Shown here piece by piece: positions 25,939 to 34,326 of a stretch of 64,000 bases of DNA; position 1 is the first letter of the stretch, and every line of letters begins with the position of its first letter. This DNA is from Mycobacterium sp. 852002-51057_SCH5723018. Its GTDB lineage: Bacteria > Actinomycetota > Actinomycetes > Mycobacteriales > Mycobacteriaceae. A program made the position numbers and the translations under genes. A model generated the notes under the pieces. The model was not told the DNA's origin and searched no databases. It saw nothing but the letters and a program-made list of their open reading frames with translations. The stretch is taken from the NCBI RefSeq assembly GCF_001667035.1, contig NZ_LZIR01000123.1:1-64000 (forward strand), in the 5' to 3' direction.

Positions 25939-27357
25939 GTGGACTCGCGCGTCGGCACGACGTACGGCAAGTACAAGATCACGCGCCTGCTCGGGAAGGG
26001 CGGCGGCGGGACGGTCTACGAAGCCTATGACACCGGCAAACGGCGAAATGTCGCGCTGAAGATTCTCGCCGACCAGCTTTCAAGCGACGAAACGTTTCGC
26101 ATGAGGTTCCAGCGAGAGTCCCAGGCGGCGGCAATCCTGCAGGAACCACACGTCATCCCGATCCACGACTGGGGCGAGATCGACGGCAGCCTCTACATCG
26201 ACATGCGGCTGGTGCAGGGGCAGACCCTTCTAGAACTGATCGCGGAGGGCCCATTGGCGCCGTCTCGGGCGGTGGCCGTCATCGGTCAGGTCGCCGAGGC
26301 CTTGGACGCCGCACACGCCGAGGGACTGATCCACCGGGACGTCAAGCCGCAGAACATCATCGTCACCCCTACCGATTTCGTGTATCTGGTCGACTTCGGC
26401 ATCGCCGAGGGCAGGGGAGACCCCCGGTTGACGACGGCCGGCACCCAGATCGGGACGCTTAACTACATGGCGCCCGAACGGTTCAGCGACGGGGTGACGA
26501 CGCCCGCCGTCGATGTCTACGCGCTGGCGTGCGTGCTGTACGAATCGCTGACCGGGCACGCCCCGTTCACCGGTGACAGCCTCGAGCACTTGGTGGCGGC
26601 CCACATCGCCTCGCCGCCCCCACGACCCAGCGTGGCGAACCCGCGGGTTCCCGCCGCACTCGACGACGTCGTCGCCCGCGGCATGGCCAAGCATCCCGAC
26701 GACCGGTACGGAACCGCGGGCGCACTCGGGCGCGCGGCGCAGCGCGCCCTGCGTGGCTCGCCGGCCGATGCCGACGGCACTCGACCGTATGTGGTCGGTG
26801 TCGCGTCCATGTCTGCGGATGCGACCGTTGTGTCCGGCGGTGCGCCCGCAACGGAGCGCGGCGACCGCGGTGCGCCTGACCGCCGGCGCGGATGGGTGCT
26901 GCCGACCGTCATCGCCGTCGCGGCGGCTCTGATCCTCGCGGGCATCGGGGTGGTCATTGGCATGCTCGTGCACAAGCCGGCCGAGCAGCCGCAGGTTCCT
27001 GCCGCGCGTGCTGCGCTGCCTCCCCTGGTGACGGGACCCGACCAGAGCATTCTGCATCAGTCCTGCGATCAGGGGTTCACGTTGCCGACGGCAACGGGCT
27101 TTGGCACCCATGCCGGGCGCGGGACTCCCGAAACGTCATGCCTTTTCGCCAACAGCGTGCTGACGTCGTACTGGGCCGAATACGGCAACGCCAGCCCGTT
27201 GCCGCGCGCCGTGTCGGCGCCGGGCGCCGTTGACTGCAAGGCGGTTCCCGGCGCGCTGTGCAACGGCTCGAACTTCCTGATGCACTGCCAGCAGCTGCCG
27301 GGAGACAGCTGGATCACCTGCACCGGGGGAAGCGGTGCCCGCGTGTACCTGTGGTGA
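25939..27357 (+). CDS. Transmembrane Ser/Thr protein kinase
   Basis: 472 residues from a GTG start. A complete Hanks-type kinase domain occupies about residues 10-272: glycine loop GKGGGGTV (19-26), ATP Lys41 in VALKIL, catalytic loop HRDVKPQN (132-139), DFG (152-154), several activation-loop Thr (165, 166, 169, 173) and APE (178-180). A juxtamembrane linker leads to one membrane helix (about 319-344), then an external domain of about 125 residues with six Cys that does not match NHL, PASTA or PknH_C patterns I know. The neighbours are external propellers, a free PknH_C lipoprotein and an EmbR-like FHA regulator, the usual substrate type of such kinases. The specific mycobacterial orthologue cannot be decided. 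Confidence 0.92.
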   Translation: MDSRVGTTYGKYKITRLLGKGGGGTVYEAYDTGKRRNVALKILADQLSSDETFRMRFQRESQAAAILQEPHVIPIHDWGEIDGSLYIDMRLVQGQTLLELIAEGPLAPSRAVAVIGQVAEALDAAHAEGLIHRDVKPQNIIVTPTDFVYLVDFGIAEGRGDPRLTTAGTQIGTLNYMAPERFSDGVTTPAVDVYALACVLYESLTGHAPFTGDSLEHLVAAHIASPPPRPSVANPRVPAALDDVVARGMAKHPDDRYGTAGALGRAAQRALRGSPADADGTRPYVVGVASMSADATVVSGGAPATERGDRGAPDRRRGWVLPTVIAVAAALILAGIGVVIGMLVHKPAEQPQVPAARAALPPLVTGPDQSILHQSCDQGFTLPTATGFGTHAGRGTPETSCLFANSVLTSYWAEYGNASPLPRAVSAPGAVDCKAVPGALCNGSNFLMHCQQLPGDSWITCTGGSGARVYLW

Positions 27358-27373
27358 GTGAGGCCGCGCGCGG

Positions 27374-28246
27374 TCAGTGGCCGCAATTGCCGGCCGGCAA
27401 TTCCGTTACGTGGGCGGCCAACCACGTGGCCATCTCGGTGAGCGCGGCCGTGCCGTCCTCGAACGTTCCGGAGGCCGGCTGCGCGGCCAGCGCGACGGCG
27501 ATCCTCCCGTTCGGTGCGGCCAACACGCCCAGCTGTCGGACCAGATAGCTGCCCGTGGGCGACGGTCCCCATCCGCCTTTGAACAGGGCGTCCGGCACGG
27601 TTCCGATGCCCCACCGCTGATCCGGTTCGACCCGGCCCATCAGCCCGAAGATCGGTGCGTTCGCGCTGTCGCAGTAGGCAACTGACGTGAACCGCAGCTG
27701 GTGGATCAACGACCAGTCCGTCTGACCGAACGCGGTGAACTCCGGGCGCAGTTTCTGCGACTGGACCGTCGTGGGATCGCCCGTTCCCCGCAAGACGGCC
27801 TCGACCTTGCGCGCGGCGGTAACCGGATCGCCCAGGCCGGCCCATATCGATTCGGCCGCCGCATTATCCGATTCGGTGATGGCAGCGGTCATTGCGCCGG
27901 TGACTTCCGGTGGATTCCGTTCGCGCAGCGCCGCTATCACCAACGGAACCTTGATCGTCGACCAGGCAGGGCCACTTTCCCAGTCTCCCAATACGATTGG
28001 CTGCTGCTCGCTACCCACGGCACTAACCGCGACGCCGACCACCGCGCGTAGCCGCGTTTGCAATCGGGCGAGGTCGGCGGCAAGCGCGGCCGTGGGTGGT
28101 TTGCGGCTGTCCAAGCGCTCGCCGATGATCACGCCCGCGGTCAGCGCCGCCGCGGCGAGCAACGCCACGACCGAGATCAGCCACAACTTTCGGCTTGACC
28201 CCGAGATCGGGTAGCGCTGCGGCGTCACGTGTCGACGATCGAGCAC
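27374..28246 (-). CDS. Class A beta-lactamase-fold serine hydrolase, membrane anchored
   Basis: About 290 residues from the GTG at 28246; a GTG at 28228 is an alternative, and longer frames would run into the divergent regulator gene. An N-terminal membrane helix (about 19-42) precedes a penicillin-binding/beta-lactamase fold. The active-site triad motifs are visible: STIK (96-99) for SxxK, SDN (126-128), and KGG (223-225) in place of KTG. This set fits a class A beta-lactamase-like hydrolase or a DD-peptidase relative acting on peptidoglycan or a beta-lactam. The family confidence is high; the substrate is unknown. It is convergent with the kinase gene, 16 bp apart. Confidence 0.8.
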   Translation of the reverse strand: MLDRRHVTPQRYPISGSSRKLWLISVVALLAAAALTAGVIIGERLDSRKPPTAALAADLARLQTRLRAVVGVAVSAVGSEQQPIVLGDWESGPAWSTIKVPLVIAALRERNPPEVTGAMTAAITESDNAAAESIWAGLGDPVTAARKVEAVLRGTGDPTTVQSQKLRPEFTAFGQTDWSLIHQLRFTSVAYCDSANAPIFGLMGRVEPDQRWGIGTVPDALFKGGWGPSPTGSYLVRQLGVLAAPNGRIAVALAAQPASGTFEDGTAALTEMATWLAAHVTELPAGNCGH

Positions 28247-28336
28247 TGGCCGGTGCCTGTCAACGAGTTCGGCGCCGCAAAACAGGGTCGACGCCTCACA
28301 ATGGTCTTGAATCACTAAAGGAGGGAATGCGACCGG

Positions 28337-29470
28337 ATGGCCCATGGCGCTCTGGGGTTTGGGGTGTTGGGACCGTTGCAGCTGAGCGCCAACGGCACCG
28401 AGGTGCCGTTGGGCGCGGCAAAGCAGCGGGCCGTGCTGGCCAGGTTGTTGATCAATCGAAATCGCATCGTCCCGATGGACTCGTTGATCGACGCGGCATG
28501 GCAGGAGCGGCCACCGCCGGAAGCTCGAGCGAGCCTGCATGTGCACATATCAAGGCTGCGCCGGCTGATGAGCGGCGCCGGCGAGGATGCCGCCGGCGTC
28601 TTGGTCAGCGTCCAGTCGGGCTATCGGCTCAACGTGCCCGACGAGGCCTTCGATCTGGGCCGCTTCGCCGCCAAGCAAAAAGCAGGTATCGAGGCCGCCG
28701 CCGCCGGCCGATTTGACGAGGCCAGTCGCCACCTGTCGGCCGCGCTGGCCGAATGGCGCGGCCCGGTGCTGGAGGATCTGCGCGACTTCGAATTCGTCCC
28801 GGCCTTCGCCGCCGCGTTGATTGAGGACAAGCTGGTGGCGCTGACCGCACGGGCAGAAGCCGAGATCGCTTGCGGGCGAATTCATTCCACTATCGGCGAA
28901 CTCGAACCGCTGGCGTCCGAGCATCCCTACCGAGAACCGCTGTGGGCCCAGCTGATAACCGCGTACTACCTCGCGGAACGGCAATACGATGCACTCGACG
29001 CGTACGCGCGGCTGAAGGCCTCGCTCGCCAACGATCTGGGCATCGATCCCGGTCCCACGTTGCGAGGCCTTCACCAGCGGATCCTCCGCCAAGAGCCGCT
29101 TGACACCAAGAACGCCGCGCGCGCCACCGCTAAACGTGCCGTGGGAACCCTTCAGCGCCGGCCCGATGGCGCCCAGGGGTTCGTCGTCGCGCAGTTGCGC
29201 GACTCCGACGGACGTCGTTATCCGTTGCGAGGAGCAACCACCCGCATCGGTCGGCTCGTCGACAACGACATTGTGCTCGACGATGACACCGTCAGCCGCC
29301 ATCACGCGGTGATCGTCGACACCGGCAACAGCTTGGTCATCACCGATCTTGGGTCGGCCAACGGAGTCGATGTGGCCGGCCAACGAATTCGGATCAGCGC
29401 GACGCTGGCCGAGGGCGACCGCATTGGCATCTGCGGCCACGAATTCACCTTCGAGATCGGCGCGACCTAG
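28337..29470 (+). CDS. embR: EmbR-like SARP regulator with FHA domain
   Basis: 377 residues, start after AAGGAGGG. Domain order is OmpR-type winged helix (about 8-100), BTAD (105-250) and a C-terminal FHA domain (about 285-372) with the phosphothreonine-binding residues Arg306 in IGRL, Ser320 in SRHHAV and Asn342 in GSANGV. This is the architecture of M. tuberculosis EmbR (Rv1267c), whose FHA domain docks on phosphorylated PknH and which activates arabinosyltransferase genes. With a Ser/Thr kinase 1 kb away, it is the likely cytoplasmic output of this cluster (inference). No arabinosyltransferase genes are in the window, so this may be an EmbR paralogue with other targets. Confidence 0.88.
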   Translation: MAHGALGFGVLGPLQLSANGTEVPLGAAKQRAVLARLLINRNRIVPMDSLIDAAWQERPPPEARASLHVHISRLRRLMSGAGEDAAGVLVSVQSGYRLNVPDEAFDLGRFAAKQKAGIEAAAAGRFDEASRHLSAALAEWRGPVLEDLRDFEFVPAFAAALIEDKLVALTARAEAEIACGRIHSTIGELEPLASEHPYREPLWAQLITAYYLAERQYDALDAYARLKASLANDLGIDPGPTLRGLHQRILRQEPLDTKNAARATAKRAVGTLQRRPDGAQGFVVAQLRDSDGRRYPLRGATTRIGRLVDNDIVLDDDTVSRHHAVIVDTGNSLVITDLGSANGVDVAGQRIRISATLAEGDRIGICGHEFTFEIGAT

Positions 29471-29473
29471 CTA

Positions 29474-30481
29474 TTAGTCGGCGGGTCGGTCGTGGGCGTG
29501 GGCCGTAGGCTCGCTCGTGGCCTTGGGAGCGACCTCGCCGAACCTGACGCTGACGCGCTGAAAGGCTTTGACGCGCTCGGCTTTTGCCTTCTTGGTGTAG
29601 GTCTTGCGGTCGGCCTGGGTAAGGTCCACGTCGTCGGTGAAGGGAGTGAGCAGCGCGCGGGGGTAAAGCCGTTCCACCAGAACGACATTGATCTCGGCAC
29701 ACAGCACCAGCGTCATCGATATCAGGTAAAGGAAGGCCAGCAACCCCAGCACCAGAGCGAAGACGCTGTTGGTGGCGCTGGCCGTCTTCACCGTGTGCCG
29801 GATGTAGCCGGCGCCGAACCACTGCAATATCTGCCAGATGAGGGCCGCGGCGACTGCTCCGGGCCACACTTGGCGGTATGTGAGCTGTCGCGCGGTGGTA
29901 ACGCGAAACACCACCAAGCAGATCAGGGCGTTGATCGCCACGGCGACGAGGGCGATGCCGATCTTCCCGAAGAGGCCGAGCGCGCCGGTGGCCTGGCCGA
30001 CCGCGGAGAGGACGGTAACGGCGATTGCGGCCGAACCGAGTACCAGCAGCAGAAGCAAGCTGCGCAAGCGTGAGCGAAACGGATCGGGACGGTTGTTCCT
30101 TGGGACGGCCCATACCGAGTCCATCGCATTCTGCACGGCCTGACCGACGCCAAGACCGCCGTAGAGCGCGCCCGCGATGCCAACGACCACGGCGACGGTG
30201 CCTCCGCTCAGCCCTTCGGGCTGGTGCAGCTGGGTGCCGATGACGGGGAACTGGCTCAACGTGCTGTGCAGCACCTGCTCTTGCAGGTCCGGGCGGCCGG
30301 CCAGCAATACCCCGAGCCCGGTGGTCAGCAGCAGTAGCAGCGGGAACAGCGACACAAACCCGTAGTAGGTGATCAGCGCGGCCAGGTAGCCGCCCTGGTC
30401 GTCGAGGTATTTGTAGATGACGGCAATGATCACGCCGACGGCGCGGTTCCGTCGCTGCAACCTGTCCAGCCAGCCGACCAT
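29474..30481 (-). CDS. YihY/BrkB-family inner-membrane protein
   Basis: 335 residues with about six to seven membrane helices. It carries the family's N-terminal pattern AALITYYGFVSLFPLLLLL and the later GGLGVGQAVQNAMDSVW motif, and ends in a soluble Lys/Arg-rich tail of about 60 residues. The family was once annotated as ribonuclease BN in error; its transport role is unproven. The stop lies 3 bp from the EmbR-like gene's stop on the other strand. Confidence 0.85.
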   Translation of the reverse strand: MVGWLDRLQRRNRAVGVIIAVIYKYLDDQGGYLAALITYYGFVSLFPLLLLLTTGLGVLLAGRPDLQEQVLHSTLSQFPVIGTQLHQPEGLSGGTVAVVVGIAGALYGGLGVGQAVQNAMDSVWAVPRNNRPDPFRSRLRSLLLLLVLGSAAIAVTVLSAVGQATGALGLFGKIGIALVAVAINALICLVVFRVTTARQLTYRQVWPGAVAAALIWQILQWFGAGYIRHTVKTASATNSVFALVLGLLAFLYLISMTLVLCAEINVVLVERLYPRALLTPFTDDVDLTQADRKTYTKKAKAERVKAFQRVSVRFGEVAPKATSEPTAHAHDRPAD

Positions 30482-30946
30482 CGGCCCTCACTTCATGCCA
30501 ACGAGGGGACACCCAATCGATGGGATGACCAGGTCATACCCGCATTCGTCAACCGTCAATCGCGCTGAACCGCTGTTGGACACGCGGGTGAAGCCCCTTC
30601 CGCTTGTTTTGCTGTGATCGTCGCGGTCGCCCTGGGTCCACCGGGTGAAGCCGATCGGCCGCAGCGGGCCAAGCCGGCGCGTTTTCACAGCCACTTTTCT
30701 TGATACGCAAACGATCCGGGAGCGAAGCGACGGCGCGTCTGGTCGCCAGAAGCGGGGGAGGGCGGCGAGCGCGCAACGGCGCAAACCGGTTTGCAAGCAC
30801 ATCGGTCTGGACAACGGAGTCGGTTCGAGTCAGAATTTGCCGCCGATTGCCGCGGGTCGTAGCAACACATAGACTTCTGCCGTCCGGGCGTGCGGGCTGC
30901 CGGTATGACTCGCACAGGTCTCCCGAACCAAAGGGAGCTGCTGCTG
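30482..30946. other. Gap without a clear gene
   Basis: 465 bp between a membrane protein gene and the DJ-1-like gene. GGGTGAAGCC occurs twice (near 30589 and 30643). A minus-strand frame ending at 30488 has G/C-biased third positions in its last 55 codons (including DECGYDLVIPSIGCPLVG) and may be a gene fragment, but it has no homologue I recognise. The promoter for the DJ-1-like gene should lie at the right end. Confidence 0.3.
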
Positions 30947-31639
30947 ATGGCGAAAGTCCTGTTCGTGATGACCGCAACCAGCTTCTGGACGCTGAAGGAC
31001 GGCACCAGGCACCCGACTGGTTATTGGGCCGAAGAATTCGCTGCGCCGTACAGCGCGCTGACATCGGCCGGCCACGAGATTGTGGTGTCGACTCCCCGCG
31101 GGATAGTGCCATACGTGGACGTGATGAGCTTGCGTCCCTCGATGGCCGGCAGTGAAGAGATCGCTCGGCAGCTCGAGGAAGTCCTGCGATCCGCCGAAGA
31201 GTTGCGCAGGCCAATCGAACTGGCCGACGCTCGCTTGGACGATTACGACGCCGTCTACTACCCCGGCGGCCACGGCCCCATGGAGGACCTGTGGCAGGAC
31301 GCCGACTCCGGTCGCCTGCTCATCGCTGCGCTCGCGTCGGGCAAGCCTCTAGCGATCGTTTGCCACGCCCCGGTCGCGATGCTGGCCACCCGGCGCAGTG
31401 GCGTGTCGCCGTTCGCTGGCTACCGCGTCACCGCGTACACAAATGACGAGGAGGACGCCGTCGGGCTGCGGGAAAAGGCCCCGTGGACTGCCGAAGACGA
31501 ACTGGTCAAGTTGGGCGTCGACTTCGTCCGCGGCGAAATCTGGAAGCCGTTCACCGTCGTGGATCGCAACCTGTACACCGGGCAGAACCCCGCCTCGGCC
31601 ACGCCGCTCGCCCAGGAATTGCTCAAAGTACTCAACTGA
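30947..31639 (+). CDS. DJ-1/PfpI-family (Hsp31-like) protein
   Basis: 230 residues from the ATG at 30947, preceded by AAGGGAG. The nucleophile elbow is AIVCHAP (Cys139-His140) and an early acidic residue (Glu29 or Glu30) in GYWAEEFAAPY fits the family's third active-site residue. YYPGGHGPMEDL is a typical Hsp31-like block. Members include glyoxalase III-type enzymes and holding chaperones. An upstream in-frame ATG would add residues with no signal character. It is a single gene, convergent with nicT. Confidence 0.85.
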   Translation: MAKVLFVMTATSFWTLKDGTRHPTGYWAEEFAAPYSALTSAGHEIVVSTPRGIVPYVDVMSLRPSMAGSEEIARQLEEVLRSAEELRRPIELADARLDDYDAVYYPGGHGPMEDLWQDADSGRLLIAALASGKPLAIVCHAPVAMLATRRSGVSPFAGYRVTAYTNDEEDAVGLREKAPWTAEDELVKLGVDFVRGEIWKPFTVVDRNLYTGQNPASATPLAQELLKVLN

Positions 31640-31675
31640 TGCGCTTACGCACGCGATGATCAAACACTGCGATGG

Positions 31676-31694
31676 CAAAGAGATTTCGTCTTTG
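31676..31694. terminator. Weak hairpin between convergent genes
   Basis: CAAAGA-GATTTCG-TCTTTG forms a six-base stem between the DJ-1-like gene and the nickel permease gene. It is short and AT-rich, with no T-run, so the terminator call is tentative. Confidence 0.25.
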
Positions 31695-31705
31695 ACGTAG
31701 CCGGC

Positions 31706-32806
31706 CTAGGAGCTCCATTTCTCTTCGACACGGGCGTAGCGCCAGATGAGCAGAGCGGTTGCCCACGTGACGACGAAGATTCCGACGATGAGGAACCCAA
31801 CGGTATTGAGGTCGAGGCCACCGAGCCATTCCCAGAACGGGCCGCGCCAGCCGAGCTGGGCGGCGAAAAGGCTGAGCAGTTCGACGCTTCCGATCACAAG
31901 GGCGACGGCCACCGACAGCGCGGTGACGGTGAGGTTGTAGTAGATCTTGCGCACCGGGTGCGAAAAGGCCCAGCCGTAGGCGAAGTTCATGAACGTTCCG
32001 TCGATGGTGTCGAGTAGGCACATGCCGGCGGCGAACAGCATGGGCAGGCACAAGATGGCATACCAGGGCAAGCCGGCCGCGACGCTGGTGCCGGCCAGCA
32101 CCAGGAGGGCGATCTCGGTGGCGGTGTCAAAACCGAGGCCGAACAACAGCCCGATGGGGTACATGTGCCAGGACATCGTGATCGAGCGGGTGACGCGGCC
32201 CAAGACGCGGTTGAAAAATCCGCGGTTTTGCAATTGCGCTTCGAGTTCGGCTTCGTCGTAGCACCCGTGCCGTGCCCTCCTGAACACGCGCCAGATGCCC
32301 ACCAATGCGACGACGTTCAGGAGCCCGATCGCGTACAAGAACGCACCGGAGACGCTGGTGCCGATCAGGCCGGTGTAGTGGTGCAGCCTCGAGGAGTCGT
32401 CCTCGATGGGCCCGAGGACCGCCTTGACGCCGGTCGCCAGCAGCAGAGCCAGCGCAAAGACGACCGTGGAGTGGCCCAGCGAGAAGAAGAAGCCAACCGC
32501 CAGCGGGCGCTGTCCGTCGTTCATCAGCTTGCGGGTGGTGTTGTCGATGGCCGCGATGTGGTCGGCGTCGAAGGCGTGCCGCAGCCCCAACGTGTAGGCC
32601 GTAATCCCGACGCCGATCCCAAAGGCCTTGCCGCTCAGGCTCGGCCCGCGTGGGTCCACCGACAACGTCAGCGTGAGCCAGCCAATCAGATGCAGCGCGA
32701 CGATCACCGCCAACATCGATGACAGTCGCCACCACTCCGCCGGAGCCAAGGACGCCCGCAGCCGAGACCATGGTGAGAGGTCTGGGCCGGGCGCAACTTG
32801 GACCAT
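31706..32806 (-). CDS. nicT: Nickel/cobalt permease (NicT, NiCoT family)
   Basis: 366 residues from the ATG at 32806, which follows CGAGGAG. It has about eight membrane helices. The NiCoT signature in helix II is complete: RHAFDADHIAAIDN (His77, Asp80 and His83 coordinate metal), followed by GHSTVVF (111-117) and later GFDTATE and LDTIDG. The family imports Ni2+ or Co2+ for enzymes such as urease, hydrogenase or B12-dependent enzymes. The closest remembered relative is M. tuberculosis NicT (Rv2856). The upstream AT-rich region holds inverted repeats that may bind a metal regulator. Confidence 0.93.
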   Translation of the reverse strand: MVQVAPGPDLSPWSRLRASLAPAEWWRLSSMLAVIVALHLIGWLTLTLSVDPRGPSLSGKAFGIGVGITAYTLGLRHAFDADHIAAIDNTTRKLMNDGQRPLAVGFFFSLGHSTVVFALALLLATGVKAVLGPIEDDSSRLHHYTGLIGTSVSGAFLYAIGLLNVVALVGIWRVFRRARHGCYDEAELEAQLQNRGFFNRVLGRVTRSITMSWHMYPIGLLFGLGFDTATEIALLVLAGTSVAAGLPWYAILCLPMLFAAGMCLLDTIDGTFMNFAYGWAFSHPVRKIYYNLTVTALSVAVALVIGSVELLSLFAAQLGWRGPFWEWLGGLDLNTVGFLIVGIFVVTWATALLIWRYARVEEKWSS

Positions 32807-32873
32807 GTCGCGGCTCCTCGGGCATAGGCGGCAAACCACGTCATCACGACCGTAGCGACGCCCGCAGTGCACA

Positions 32874-32899
32874 TGCAATTGATTTGCAAAAGTAATTGC
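32874..32899. promoter_or_regulatory. Nested inverted repeats upstream of nicT
   Basis: TGCAATTGATTTGCA (32874-32888) has 5-bp arms. GCAATT (32875-32880) also pairs with AATTGC (32894-32899). The AT-rich stretch stands out in GC-rich DNA, about 70 bp upstream of the nicT start. It is a candidate operator for a metal-responsive repressor; it does not match the Zur or NikR consensus I know. Confidence 0.35.
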
Positions 32900-32983
32900 G
32901 ATCGTCACCGGGGGTATCCGACGCAAACCCGTCAAGGAGTAGCGGCGATTGTCAACGGGCGCATCGGCAGTGGTGGAGCGCGG

Positions 32984-34258
32984 TCACGCCGGGGCCGAAC
33001 AGCTGACCGGGGCCGAGGGCGCGGCTTCATTGGCGGGGCAATGGGCAGCCCGCCGCGCCAATCGGCCGTGCAGGGTGAGCCACAGCAGCGATGCGACCGC
33101 GAGGATCGCCACCGCGCCTAAACCGGTGACCGGAGACCAACCGAGGTGGGTGTGGCCGAGTGTGAGCAGGTACGGCAGCGCGAATCCCAGGTAGCTCAAC
33201 GCCTGGTAGGCGGACGTCGCCAAGCCAAGCCTGCTTGGGTCGGCGACGCGCTGGACGTCGGCGAGGCCCGCGAACTGCGTGACGCCGTACGCGGCACCCA
33301 GCACCGCGGCGGCCACCAGGACGGCCCACACGGTCGCCGCCGAGGCGGCCCACGCGGCGACGATCAGCGCGAGGACAGCCACGATCATCGCCGGCTGCAG
33401 AAGGCCGAGCCGACCGCCCGGACGCAGACGGGCGACCAACGGCTGAACGAGCACCCCGGCGAAGGCCGGGATCGCCGTGGCGACCGCCGCAAAAGCCAAC
33501 GGCTGCGAACCGGCGCGGTCTGCGACCAGCGCCGGCAGGTAGGCCAGCGCCACCGCGGCGGTCCCAAATACCCACGGCGCGAACGGCGCTGACACCAACA
33601 GCAGGTGTTTACGCAGTGACGCATCGCGCGCGGTCGAACCTGCTACGGTGGCCGCGCCCGCAGAGCCCGACGAGTCCCCGGCTTTGCCAACCGAGAGCAG
33701 CGCGAGGGCCGCAAGCGCGATCTGTGGTACGTACGGCCACAGCTCGGGACGCGAAAGGTGTTGAGCCACAAGCCCGGCTGCCAACGGACCACCGCCGAAG
33801 CCGATCGTCATCGCGACGGTCGCACGTCGGGGCCCCGCCGTGTGATGAGCATCGAGCGCGGACAGCTCCCTGATCCAGGCCGCACCGGTACCGAAGGCGA
33901 GGCCACTGCTCACCCCGGCGAGCAGGCGCCCGGGAAACAGCAGCCCGTGCCATGCCGAGCCGGTCATCAGGACAACCGAGGCGGCCAGCGACAGCAGCAA
34001 CGCTGTCATCACCACGACCCGGCGCCCGGCCCGGTCGGACCAACGGCCTCCGACCAGGAGCGCCGGCACCAGACCCACCGCATAGAGTGCGAACATCACC
34101 TGGGTCGCGGCGACCGACAGGCCGTGCTGCTGGTACATCACGATCAACGGCGCGAACTGATTGGCGCCCCAACCGATTGCCGCCACCGCGATCGCCGGGC
34201 GCAACCATCCGGAAGTACCGACGCGGGCCTCTTGATCAATGGTTCTCTTCATCATCAT
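32984..34258 (-). CDS. MFS efflux transporter
   Basis: About 424 residues from the first of three consecutive ATG codons (34258, 34255, 34252). It has 12 predicted helices, and the motif-A loop between helices 2 and 3 reads GGRWSDRAGRRVVV, typical of drug/proton antiporters. A Ser/Ala-rich cytoplasmic loop lies near the middle. It is divergent from a GlxA-type regulator gene with 68 bp between them, so that regulator probably controls it. The substrate cannot be inferred. Confidence 0.82.
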   Translation of the reverse strand: MMMKRTIDQEARVGTSGWLRPAIAVAAIGWGANQFAPLIVMYQQHGLSVAATQVMFALYAVGLVPALLVGGRWSDRAGRRVVVMTALLLSLAASVVLMTGSAWHGLLFPGRLLAGVSSGLAFGTGAAWIRELSALDAHHTAGPRRATVAMTIGFGGGPLAAGLVAQHLSRPELWPYVPQIALAALALLSVGKAGDSSGSAGAATVAGSTARDASLRKHLLLVSAPFAPWVFGTAAVALAYLPALVADRAGSQPLAFAAVATAIPAFAGVLVQPLVARLRPGGRLGLLQPAMIVAVLALIVAAWAASAATVWAVLVAAAVLGAAYGVTQFAGLADVQRVADPSRLGLATSAYQALSYLGFALPYLLTLGHTHLGWSPVTGLGAVAILAVASLLWLTLHGRLARRAAHCPANEAAPSAPVSCSAPA

Positions 34259-34313
34259 TCGAGCATCCGTCGCCGACGCACCGCCGAGCCAGTGGCCGAT
34301 ATGACACATACCG

Positions 34314-34319
34314 TACAAT
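34314..34319 (+). promoter_or_regulatory. Probable -10 box of the GlxA-type regulator (leaderless)
   Basis: TACAAT ends 8 bases before the ATG at 34327, so the mRNA would start at or next to the start codon. It lies in the 68-bp divergent region shared with the MFS gene. Confidence 0.4.
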
Positions 34320-34326
34320 TTCGGTC

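Noticed and set aside
30580..30660. Two GGGTGAAGCC copies considered as a tRNA or RNA gene
   Set aside because: No cloverleaf, no T-loop GTTCGA block; treated as incidental.
33952..34326. Upstream extension of the GlxA-type regulator
   Set aside because: It overlaps the divergent MFS gene and is low-complexity; the family start is the ATG at 34327.
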